Part shown: positions 1-10,800 of the stretch, in pieces
How the letters are laid out: each line of letters begins with the position of its first letter
Numbering within the stretch: the stretch's first letter is position 1
Notes under the pieces: model-generated
Told to the model about the DNA's origin: nothing
Database searches by the model: none
The model's input: the letters and a program-made list of their open reading frames with translations, nothing else
Position numbers and translations under genes: made by a program
Origin: Galeopsis tetrahit
Taxonomy: Eukaryota; Streptophyta; Magnoliopsida; Lamiales; Lamiaceae
Direction: 5' to 3'
NCBI GenBank assembly: GCA_963675135.1
Contig: OY776119.1
Location: 76,315,727-76,379,726, forward strand
DNA: 64,000 bases

Positions 1-2930
1 CTAAATCTAAAAATTAAAAAAAAAAAAAAAAACTTGTATTATATGATATTTTCCCATAAATAAACCAAACTCGTTCTTTTTTACTGATCATCCTAAATTA
101 AAGTTGCATCTCTCAAACATAAATAATAAAATTTAAATTATAAAATTTCTGGTGTCACGGGTTTTTGAGACCTTATTTTATTTAAGCGTTGCCGCTGTAT
201 TCTTTCTTTATTCTGAACACATGTTCTAGAGTTGACGCTCAACCGTTTCCAGCACCAATTTTGATAGAAAATAATAACTGAGTGACCAATTTTGATAGAA
301 AATAATAAGAGTCACAATTTTGATAGTGTTTAAATGTGGGTGACTAAATCTAAAAATTAAAAAAAAAAAAAAAAAACTTGTATGATATGATATTTTCCCA
401 TAAATAAACCAAACTCATTCTTTTTTACTGCTCATCCTAAATTAAAGTTGCATCTCTCAAACATAAATAATAAAATTTAAATTATAAAATTTCTGGTGTC
501 ATGGATTTTTGAGACCTTATTTTATTTAAGCAGTGCCGCTGTATTCTTTCTTCCTATTCTGAACACATGTTCTAGAGTTGGCGCTCAACCGTTTCTTAGT
601 CAATGACAGATTGACTAACAGCAGCACCAATTTTGATAGAAAATAATAAGTGATTGACCAATTTTGATAAAAAATAATAAGAGTCACCATTTTGATAGTG
701 TTTAAATGTGGGTGACTAAATCTAAAAATTAAAAAAAAAAAAAAAAAAAAAAACTTGGATGATATGATATTTTCCCATAATTAAACCAAACTCGTTCTTT
801 TTTACTGCTCATCCTAAATTAAAGTTGCATCTCTCAAACATAAATAATAAAATTTAAATTATAAAATTCCTGGTGTCACGGGTTTTTGAGACCTTATTTT
901 ATTTAAGCGTTGCCGCTGTATTCTTTCTTCCTATTCTGAACACATGTTCTAGAGTTGGCGCTCAACCGTTTCTTAGTCAATGACAGATTGACTAACAGCA
1001 GCACCAATTTTGATAGAAAATAATAAGTGAGTGACCAATTTTGATAGAAAATAATAAGAGTCACCATTTTGATAGTGTTTAAATGTGGGTAACCAAATCT
1101 AGAAATGTTCTAGAGTTGGCGCTCAACCGTTCTTAGTCAATGACAGATTGACTAACAGCAGCACCAATTTTGATAGAAAATAATAAGTGAGTGACCAATT
1201 TTGATAGAAAATAATAAGAGTCACAATTTTGATAGTGTTTAAATGTGGGTGACTAAATCTAAAAATTAAAAAAAAAAAAAAAAAACTTGTATGATATGAT
1301 ATTTTCCTATAAATAAACCAAACTCGTTCTTTTTTACTGCTCATCCTAAATTAAAGTTGCATCTCTCAAACATAAATAATAAAATTTAAATTATAAAATT
1401 TCTGGTGTCACGGGTTTTTGAGACCTTATTTTATTTAAGCGGTGTCGGCTGTATTCTTTCTTCCTATTCTGAACACATGTTCTAGAGTTGGCGCTCAACC
1501 GTTTCTTAGTCAATGACAGATTGACTAACATCAGCACCAATTTTGATAGAAAATAATAAGTGAGTGATCAATTTTGATAGAAAATAATAAGAGTCACCAT
1601 TTTGATAGTGTTTAAATGTGGGTGACTAATTCAAAAAAAAAAAAAAACTTGGATGATATGATATTTTCCCATAAATAAACCAAACTCGTTCTTTTTTACT
1701 GCTCATCCTAAATTAAAGTTGCATCTCTTAAACATAAATAATAAAATTTAAATGATAAAATTCCTGGTGTCACGGGTTTTTTAGACCTTATTTTATTTAA
1801 GCGTTGCCGCTGTATTCTTTCTTTATTCTGAACACATGTTTTAGAGTTGGCGCTCAACCGTTTCCAGCACCAATTTTGATAGAAAATAATAACTGAGTGA
1901 CCAATTTTGATAGAAAATAATAAGAGTCACAATTTTGATAGTGTTTAAATGTGGGTGACTAAATCTAAAAATTAAAAAAAAAAAAAAAAAACTTGTATGA
2001 TATGATATTTTCCCATAAATAAACCAAACTCGTTCTTTTTTACTGCTCATCCTAAATTAAAGTTGCATCTCTCAAACATAAATAATAAAATTTAAATTAT
2101 AAAATTCCTGGTGTCACGGGTTTTTGAGACCTTATTTTATTTAAGCGTTGACGCTGTATTCTTTCTTCCTATTCTGAACACATGTTCTAGAGTTGGCGCT
2201 CAACCATTTCTTAATTTTGATAGAAAATAATAAGTGAGTGACCAATTTTGATAAAAAATAATAAGAGTCACCATTTTGATAGTGTTTAAATGTGGGTGAC
2301 TAAATCTAAAAATTTTTAAAAAAAAAAAAAAAAAAAAACTTGGATGATATGATATTTTCCCATAAATAAACCATACTCGTTCTTTTTTAATGCTCATCCT
2401 AAATTAAAGTTGCATCTCTCAAACATAAATAATAAAATTTAAATTATAAAATTCCTGGTGTCACGGGTTTTTGAGACCTTATTTTATTTAAGCGTGCCGT
2501 TGTATTCTTTCTTCCTATTCTGAACAAATGTTCTAGAGTTGGCGCTAAACCATTTCTTAGTCAATGACAGATTGACTAACAGCAGCACCAATTTTGATAT
2601 AAAATAATAAGTGAGTGACCAATTTTGATAAAAAATAATAAGAGTCACCATTTTGATAGTGTTTAATTGTGGGTGACTAAATCTAAAAATAAAAAAATAA
2701 AAAAAAAAACTTAGATGATATGATATTTTCCCATAAATAAACCATACTCGTTCTTTTTTACTGCATAAAATTTAAATTATAAAATTCCTGGTGTCACGGG
2801 TTTTTGAGACCTTATTTTATTTAAGCGCTGTATTCTTTCTTCTTATTCTGAATAAAAATGGTTTTTAGACCTTATTTTATTTTATTTAAGCGGTGCCGCT
2901 GTATTCTTTCTTCCTATTCTGAATAAAAAT
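1..2930. repeat. Tandem array of ~340-380 bp units
   Basis: About eight copies of one unit lie head to tail. The marker 'GTGGGTGACTAA' falls near 338, 710, 1087 (variant), 1248, 1620, 1952, 2290 and 2670, so the period is about 333-380 bp with one short unit (1090-1250). Each unit has a poly(A) run of 14-25 bases, a 'CTGGTGTCACGGGTTTTTGAG' block, a GC-richer 'GCGTTGCCGCTGTATTC' block and several 'CCAATTTTGATAGAAAATAA' motifs. The last unit is partial and partly duplicated (2760-2930). Minus-strand ORFs here are translations of the repeat and carry no recognisable domain. Part of the unit resembles the right end of the element at 4922-6240. Confidence 0.9.
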
Positions 2931-4921
2931 GGAGGAGAGGGAGAGATAATTGAATCTGTGATTTCTCTCTTTTGTAGAGTTTTTATTTGTGGTTAAATCT
3001 TTCTTTTTGTTTCGGATGTCTTCTGATTCGGGACCTTCTTCAACAACGGTTGCGAATCAAATGTCACTTTGAAACTGTGTGAGCTTAATGAATTAAAATC
3101 GATTACGATGGATCGAGTGTTGCGGGTGGCCTGATCACCTGTGCTTTGTGAAATTCGTTTGTGAGTTTTATGATTTATTTTTAATCAAATCATAGATCCA
3201 ATTTTTATTTTCTTTGAGAAGTCATCATATTTTAATCTAATTTTGATTTGAATTATGTGTCATATCCCACTTGAAAAACTCAAAATGCCCTACTTCATTC
3301 CTCATTTTTTTCTCCATTCTTATTAAACAACCCTCATACGCCTCATTCTTAAAAATCCCAGCAACCCAACAGAGTCGGAAAAGCTTTCCTCCACCCCCAA
3401 CCGCCCATTGTAATGCTCTCCTCCCTCAACTCCGATCTGTACGATGCTGCCATCGCCCACCGCTGTCAGAAAAATGTTATGTCAGGGGTGATCTGCCACC
3501 ACATGCTTCTCCACTGTCGCGGCCGCCGCTGGGATCCGTCATAGCTTGGCCATGACCTCCTCCATTGGCACTGCAAGACGAAGAAACCACCCCCTTCGTG
3601 CACCGACGCCGCCCATTAACAGCGACACACCTCTCAATTTTTTCGAAGACGGAGATGAATCTGTGGTGGTGGTTGATGGCGGCGCTGCCGTCCGGATCTG
3701 AAGACGACGATGGATCTGTGTTGGTGGCGAAGAAGATGAAGCGGCGAGTTCAAGCCCTCCGACGATCCGTTACAGATCGGCTCCCAAATGGCACCCATTT
3801 TCACGATATTGGTGTTTTAGATATCTTCTCTGCGACTCCAGGTTCGTGGTGTGTTAGATTTGTTCTTGAATGATCGATCTACTATTTTGATTTTTTAGAT
3901 TTGTTCTTGAATGGATGTTTTGGAGGTGAGAGATGTAGATTTTGGACTGTAATTTTTTAGAATTGTTTGTCCAAAAACTGAAATTTGTGATTTGGAGATG
4001 GAAATAATTTTGTAGGGAAAGAAATAAGGAGCGGACATGGATGAGATGAAACGAAGCCGCCATTGTTGAAGGAGATGAAGTAAATCTTTTTTTTTTCTTT
4101 ACTCGAACTGTGTAAGACTCAATTTTTATTTGTGATTGAGAAAAGTGTTATGAATATTCTTGAAGAAGGCATATATGTAATTTCATTTTTTTTTTTAACA
4201 ATACATGATTTTTAAGGTAAGTTTTCTTTTTTTGAATTTTGAAACTTGATCTGTAACAATAAAATTGGTGGAATTTGGGCTTGACCATGCAAATATATTT
4301 TTTTTGATTTTTAATTGGTTCGATTTTTTTGAAGGTAGGGGATGCAGATTTTTGTAATGGAGGTATTGTAATGGTGGTGTTGAGTTTTAAATTTTTTTGT
4401 GTTGAAGAAGATGAAGAAGTAGGTTTTGAGTTTTAATATTTTTGTGTTGAAGAAGATCGTGAAGTTTTTGTAATGGAGGTTTTGAGTTTTAAATTTTTTG
4501 TGTTGAAGAAGATGAATCTTGTCCCTGCTTATCTGTTTTTTTCTCTGATCTGTTTTTTTTTTTTACTAAAAAGAACTGTTGTGTTGATGCAAATAGCTTG
4601 TGTCTTTGATGACTTGATGCAAATTTATTTTTGTTAGTTGATTCAAAAAAAAATTTTGGGTAAATTTTTGTTTGATGATGCAAATCTTCTCTTCTAATTC
4701 TAAAAATTAAAATATGGAGTAGTGAGAATAGTGTGACAATTAAATCATTTAAGAGTGAGCATAATGTTATTTTAATTAAAGTTTAGTTCGTTCGAAAAAA
4801 AATAATTAAAATATACAATGGTAAACGTTACTTTCACACAAAAAAAAATGTAGACATTATTGTTTGAGTAGTTTTTGGTAAATTTGTAATTTTACTTCCA
4901 AATTTTGCTTAAGAATTTAAG
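2931..4921. other. No supported gene; GC-richer patch with short ORFs
   Basis: Directly after the array the sequence is unique in this window. From 3271 to 3873 it is GC-richer and holds two short plus-strand ORFs (3271-3555 and 3565-3873) rich in Ser, Pro, Arg and His, with no family I recognise. They could be a decayed or captured gene fragment, or the 5' part of an unknown transcript. From 3880 to 4700 there are imperfect direct repeats of 'GTGTTGAAGAAGATGAAG' and 'GGTTTTGAGTTTTAAATTTT'. I assign no function. Confidence 0.5.
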
Positions 4922-6240
4922 GAGAAAATATCATTTTTGGTCATCGGACTTTACTTCTTTTCACATTTGGTCATCCACATTTAGTCACTCTCAAAATTGA
5001 TCACCCAATTATTATATTCTATCAAAAGTGATCCCTTGTAAGTCCATATGTTATTAACTAACTGAGAAAAGTTTGATATCTCACTTTTCCTCTCTCTTTT
5101 AGTTCCTTTTCCTAAATCCTAATATTTTCAATTTATATTAAATATTAAATTTATCTTCAATTAATAAATACAAAATTTATAACTTGAGTGTTTTTTAATG
5201 CGTACGACTGCACCCAAGTTTCTATAACTTTTAAGTTTAGGTATATTGATTAATTAATTTTGTTTTGTTTGCATTTTTATAAAAAAAAAAAAAAATTGTT
5301 TTATATTATGCAGATGAAAAAAAAATGAAACAATCATTTTTAAATTAAAAGTTTATCATAGTGGTAAAATGGTAGATGATGGGATTATGGGGATATGTAG
5401 ATTAATTTGACTATGTTGATGGTGATGTGTTTGGGTTAATTGAATTGCAAAATTTTACTTATCCTAATCAATTAGGATATACTCCCTCCGTCCGCTTAGC
5501 TTCTCATTTTACCATTTTGGTCCGTTCGTCTATGAACTTCTTATACCCTTTTTAGTAAATACTTTTTCTTACCCATTACTTTATATCCTACTTTTTATCT
5601 CTACTTCTCTCCTTCTTTCAATCACATCACTTGTACTATATCTATTAATTAATCATTTTTCTTAATTTCTGTACCAAAAAGTAACGGGAAGCTTATAGGC
5701 GGACGGAGGGAGTAATAAAAAAAATTACTTATTCTGGCATCTGGGGCAAATTTGCACACCGGTTGGTAGAGTGATTGAATTTGAAATAATATGAAGTTGA
5801 TATGTCTTTTGTAGATGATGTGATTTTAAATGGTCTTTATAATTATGTTGTGTAGTTCGATGATTTATAATTATTGTATTCACGTGTTGAAAATTATTCA
5901 GACTCTTGTGTATTTTATACTCTATTTTTCTGACATGGTTTTTTAACAATATTTCACATTCGTTATAGTAGTGAAATAGGTGAATTAATCCAATTCAAAT
6001 ATTTGCCTCTTACGTCTCTCAAGCTTTAGGGTTTAGGGAAATAATTAAAAGAGGGGAAATGAGATGTCAAAACTTTTTTTTTTTTACGTGATTTTAAGAG
6101 ATTTGCGTTCAAAATCTTTGTCAGTTAACGATAGATTGACTAAGGGTAATATCAAATAATAAGTGGATGACCAATTTTGAACAGTGATTAAATGTGAGTG
6201 ATCAAATTTGAAAAGTGGTAAACTTCAGTTATATTTTCCC
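4922..6240. mobile_element. Long-TIR DNA element (Mutator-like candidate)
   Basis: The left end (GGAGAAAATATCATTTTTGG, followed by TCAC/GATCACCC blocks to about 5040) and the reverse complement of the right end (GGGAAAATATAACTGAAG..., about 6110-6240) form imperfect inverted arms. Both carry 'CACATTTAGTCAC' or 'CACATTTAATCAC' and 'CAAAATTGATCACCC' or 'CAAAATTGGTCATCC'. The interior has no transposase ORF and holds a Stowaway-like MITE. I could not find a clean target duplication, so the ends are approximate. The right arm also matches part of the unit of the tandem array at 1-2930. Confidence 0.5.
5482..5712. mobile_element. Stowaway-like MITE, 231 bp
   Basis: It begins CTCCCTCCGTCC and ends GGACGGAGGGAG, a near-perfect terminal inverted repeat, and is flanked by the dinucleotide TA on both sides (5480-5481 and 5713-5714). 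This is the signature of Tc1/mariner-type Stowaway MITEs. It has no coding capacity and is nested inside the element at 4922-6240. Confidence 0.85.
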
Positions 6241-6390
6241 TTTATATTATTTATAGCTTAATTATTTTTATAATTTAATATTGTTAAAATTATTATAATA
6301 TTATTTTTATTCTTAAGTTTATTACATTAAAATTGTGACATATATTTTTATTAAATATAATTATTTAATTTTTATTTATATCATCAAATA

Positions 6391-7475
6391 GGGTAGGGCT
6401 GCTGTGTACTCAAGTACACGGTGTACTTGAGTCCAGCTATATAGTTTTAGTGCAATTAATAAATAATAATAATGTCCCAGGTTCGAATCCACCTCACACA
6501 ATTTTCGAAAAATTTATTTTAATAGTTTTAATGCAATTAATAAATAATAATAATTTAAAAAAGGTTCGAATCCCACTTCTAACCATTTTCAAAAATTTTA
6601 TTTTAGCAGTTTTAGTGCAATTAATAAAAAAAAAAAATTAGCAAACAATTTTTTTTCTAGTAATATCATTAATTGCACTTACTAATAATATTATTAATAG
6701 TAATAAAAGTGCAAGTAAAAAAATAATAAAACGTGTAAAATTAATAACAATTTTTTAAAAAAAAATTTGCACCAGTTTTTCTAAATTATGAAAGTGCAAG
6801 TACAAATAAACAAAATGTGTATCATTAGCATACACTTTTCAATTATAATATCATACACTTTTCAATTATAATAAAATACATTTTTCATTAATATATAACT
6901 TACACTTTTCATTAATAGAACATACATTTTTTTAGTTATAATATCATACACTTTTCATTAAATATATCATACACTTTTTACTTATAATAACATACATTTT
7001 TTATTAAATATATCATACACTTCGCAGTTATAATAACATACACTTTTTATTAATAAAACATACATTTTTCATTAATAGATCATACACTTTGCAGTTATAA
7101 TAATATACACTTTTTATTAATATATAACTTACACTTTTCAGTTATAATATCATACACTTTTCAGTTATAATAACATACACTTTTCATTAAAAACAATGTT
7201 GCACTTTTCAATATAGTAACATACACTTTTTATTAAAAAAATAAAGATACACTTTTTAGTTATAATAACATACACTTTTTTTAAAAAAAAATCGAAAAAA
7301 AAAATCGAAAAAAAAAATCGAAAAAAAAAAATCGAAAAAAAAATCAAAAAAAAAATCGAAAAAAAAAATTAAAAAAAAAATCAAAGTTTGACCATTGACC
7401 GGTCAACGGTCAACATTTGACTAGTAAAAGTCTACTCAAGTACATGGTGTACTTGAGTACATACAAGACTTTGGC
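6391..7475. mobile_element. Foldback-type TIR element, copy A (1085 bp)
   Basis: It is flanked by the 9-bp direct repeat CATCAAATA (6382-6390 and 7476-7484). Just inside each end sits a near-perfect palindrome: ACTCAAGTACAC-G-GTGTACTTGAGT on the left and ACTCAAGTACATG-GTGTACTTGAGT on the right. The interior is a run of degenerate ~20-30 bp motifs, 'CATACACTTTTCATTAA' and 'CAGTTATAATA', followed by an A-rich tract with repeated 'AATCG' and then 'GACCATTGACCGGTCAACGG'. There is no transposase. The 9-bp duplication would suit the Mutator superfamily, but the ends match no family I know. Other copies are at 20259, 25410 and about 45047. Confidence 0.75.
6441..6630 (+). repeat. ~81-bp direct repeat with tRNA B-box-like motif
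   Basis: Inside foldback copy A, 'TAGTTTTARTGCAATTAATAA' occurs at about 6442, 6523 and 6607. The first two are followed by GGTTCGAATCC, which matches the B box of a RNA polymerase III promoter, at about 6479 and 6561. No A box at the right spacing is evident, so this is not called a tRNA or a SINE. Confidence 0.5.
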
Positions 7476-7600
7476 CATCAAATAATATTTATTATCATTT
7501 GAATTTTTATTATTTATTAAAAGAATACTTTTTGAATCACCAGAATCAATAAATTACTCCAGTTTTAGAGGTTTGAGCAAAATTTAAGTTGGGCAGGGAG

Positions 7601-7608
7601 TATATAAA
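7601..7608 (+). promoter_or_regulatory. TATA box of the enolase-like gene
   Basis: TATATAAATA lies 260 bp upstream of the ENO3-like start codon. A transcription start near 7630 would give a 5' untranslated region of about 235 bases, rich in CT and AAG, which is typical for a plant leader. Placement is by motif only. Confidence 0.5.
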
Positions 7609-7866
7609 TATAGAGGATTCGAAAATTTTCACATAAATATAAAAGAGTCGCTTAAACAAAACATATTAAAAAATCACAGGAAAATAGCAGTGTGTGAGAT
7701 TTACAGTCTTCTCTAGCTAAAACCTCCCAGAATCCAACTGCCTTCATCGCCATCAATCTATTTCCGATTAGGGCTCCACTTTAGGATTTTCCCAATTCAT
7801 ATTCAAATCTCTCAATTTGAGTTGCAGTTGCAGCCGAAGAAGAAGAACAAGTACAAGTAGAAGAAA

Positions 7867-10800
7867 ATGTCCGTACAGGAATATCTGGAGAAGCATATGC
7901 TCTCCCGGAAAATTGAAGACGCCGTTAATGCCGCCGTTAGGGCAAAGACGCCCGATCCCGTCCTCTTCATCTCCAATCACATGAAGAAATCCATCCCCTC
8001 CGTCATCACCAACGTTAAAGCCCGCCAAATTCTGGATAGCAGAGGAATTCCCACTGTTGAAGTCGATTTGTACACAAATAAAGGCGTCTTTCGCGCTTCT
8101 GCACCCAGCGGATCCACCTCTGGCCTGTATGCACTCTCAAACCTCCCCTCCTATGCGTATCTATTCTTCATCTGTTTTTTCACCTAGTTAAATTTGGTAC
8201 TACATTGTTCTTTCTATGCCTGCATTATGTGTAAAATGCGGTAGGAATGGGGCTGCAATCAAAGAACCAGTTATTTGAGCTAATGCCCTTTCATTTTTCG
8301 TTATTGCTTGAAGTTTATGCTAACATACCAATATTGAGATCTTTTATAGCTTATGAATCTTTAATTTGCTAAGTTCATGGGTTCTGACGAAATGTAAATC
8401 ATCTAGCACTCTAGGTCAACTGGTTTCGAAAACAGTTTCAGAGTTAATGAAATTATAGTTGAGCTTGATCGATGAATAGTCAACTAAAACTCATTTGTGC
8501 CCCTATGTAACAAGTAATGCGACACATTAGATGCTGGATAGAGAAATGGAGCAGTCTTATGTTCATGATGTGAGACTCAAACTCTATTCGAGCATTCTTC
8601 TTTCAAAAAGTCTGGTTTTCTCTTTGTCCATATATGAGCTGCATCTCATTGAATGGTAATGGAGAAGCAGTCCACTTTGACTCTAAAACCGAGATTAAAT
8701 CCTACTCGACTGAGAAGCTTGTAGTGTGCCCGTTCCTAGGTTCAACTGTCGTTGATATGCGGTCTCAGAGCCAATGAACTGAGTGGATCTCATGGCGGTT
8801 GATTTTGTATATCAAGTGACTGTGATGGAAAAATTGTGTTATCCTAGCTAGCTTATATACATAAACAAGTTAAGGAAGTTTTTCCTAGCAACATGAACAA
8901 AATAGAGGAGGATGCATAATTTTTACTGCACCTTATCAGGGCTGTCCTCGATATTTGGTTCTTCAGATGAATGCTTCTAAGGAGAAAGAACGAGGGAAAT
9001 GAACTCTGTTTAAATTAACAGAGATCACAGCATTACCTAGCAACTAATGATTTAGCAGCTGTTTGTATAATTGGATGACCATATCTTTAGGAGCTGCAAA
9101 ATCAACTTATATAGCCTAGCCACTAAAAGATAAATTTAAGAAAGGAACAAATAGAATCAGTACACCAGGAAAAGCTGAAGCAGCAAATTGCGAACTATGT
9201 TGTCAGATGGTCATGTTTTTTTATTGTGACCACTTGATGGCTGGACCACAGGTTTCAATCAACATCCTCCCTTTTGAACGATACATGAGGCATCTGTTGA
9301 GATGCAACTGTATTTATGCCATATATTCTTTGGAAAAGTATTGTGTCACTACTCACTGATAAGTTGTTTCTGGTTGCTTTTCTAGACCTTTCTCTTGTTA
9401 GGATTGTAGAACTTTTCAGAAAGCAATCAGTATCAGATCTTTGACATTTCTTTTATTCACTTGTCATCAAGCAGAATTTATATTGTTGTAGGAAAATGGC
9501 AGAAGAGTCAAGAACAACTGTTTTGTCCCAAATACTTTCTTGTTTGGTTTTCACCAAGGTCTCTGATTGACTTTCTTTTTCCAGTTTTAAATTGATGGTG
9601 GTATGTAGCGAATATGTTTTCTGATCGAATTATTACTTCAGCTACGGGATACCATTGCATATTGCATCATTTTTAGTCAAAATTGTTTGGAACTACCTTT
9701 TGGTTTTCTTCAATAAGTTCTGATGTACAAGTTCCTTCCACTGTTTCCCCTATCTATGGATATTTGATCTGCTCGTCAAATATCATCTTTAGACGAGTTA
9801 GTTGTATTACTTCTGAACTTGTTACAGAACTACTCCCTCCGTCCACGAAAAGTAGTCCCATTTGACACATATTCTTTGTCCACCAAATGTAGTCCCATAC
9901 CCTTTATGAAAACTATCACCCTTCAACTATCACTTAATTACTCAATTTGCCATCAACTTTATTCCTAAACAATCACTTTATTCACAATGTACCCCACAAT
10001 ACCCTATAATACCCTTATTTTATCTACTTTATCTACCATTTTCTTAAAACTTGTGCCCCATCCTAATGGGACTACTTTTGGTGGATGGAGGGAGTATCAC
10101 ATTCTGAAATCTAATTAATGTAAAAAAAATTGTATTATTGTATGCAGGTATGAGGCAGTAGAAGTGCGAGATGGAGACAAGGGAACATATCTTGGAAATG
10201 GTGTGAGTAAAGCTGTTGTGAATATCAATGAGAAAATATCTGAAGCTTTAGTTGGTATGGATCCAACTCTTCAAGTTCAAATTGATCAAGCCATGATTGA
10301 CTTGGACAAGACAGATAGGAAGGTAGCTTTTATTCTGTTTGAGTTATTTAATTTTATCTAGATAATTATTGTTTATACATGTGCATGCAAGAGCTTTAGA
10401 CTCATGTGACTTCTGCAGTTTACCTCTCTCTTTTGATGCCTTAATGCCAATTGCAACTATGCTCTGCTTATTAAGCTTGTTGGTGTACTTGGTTATAGGG
10501 TGAACTTGGGGCAAATGCAATTTTAGCAGTCTCAATGGCTGCTTGCAGAGCAGGAGCAGCTGAAAAGGAGGCATGAATTCCAGACCTATATAGCAGCTTT
10601 CCTTTCATAGACAAATAATTTTTTCTCTGATTCCATGTGAAAGTTCATTTGCAGGTTCCACTATACAAACACATTGCTGATCTTGCTGGCAGAACTAACT
10701 ACCATATTCCGGTACCAGCTATCACTCTCATAACCGGTGGAAAACATGCTGGGAACAATCTGCCAATTCAGGTAAAGCACATTTATAATTGAGTTATGCG

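Noticed and set aside
1123..2397. Three similar minus-strand ORFs beginning MSSKKERVWF / MSIKKERVWF
   Set aside because: They are translations of the tandem repeat unit, contain a poly-Phe stretch from poly(A), and end at different points. No gene is supported.
3271..3873. Two GC-rich ORFs of 94 and 102 codons
   Set aside because: No recognisable domain, low-complexity composition and no convincing splice structure. Kept only as a region note.
6840..7270. CRISPR-like spacing of the repeated 'CATACACTTTTCATTAA' words
   Set aside because: Repeats are degenerate, have no unique spacers, and the genome is a plant. They are the inner array of a foldback element.
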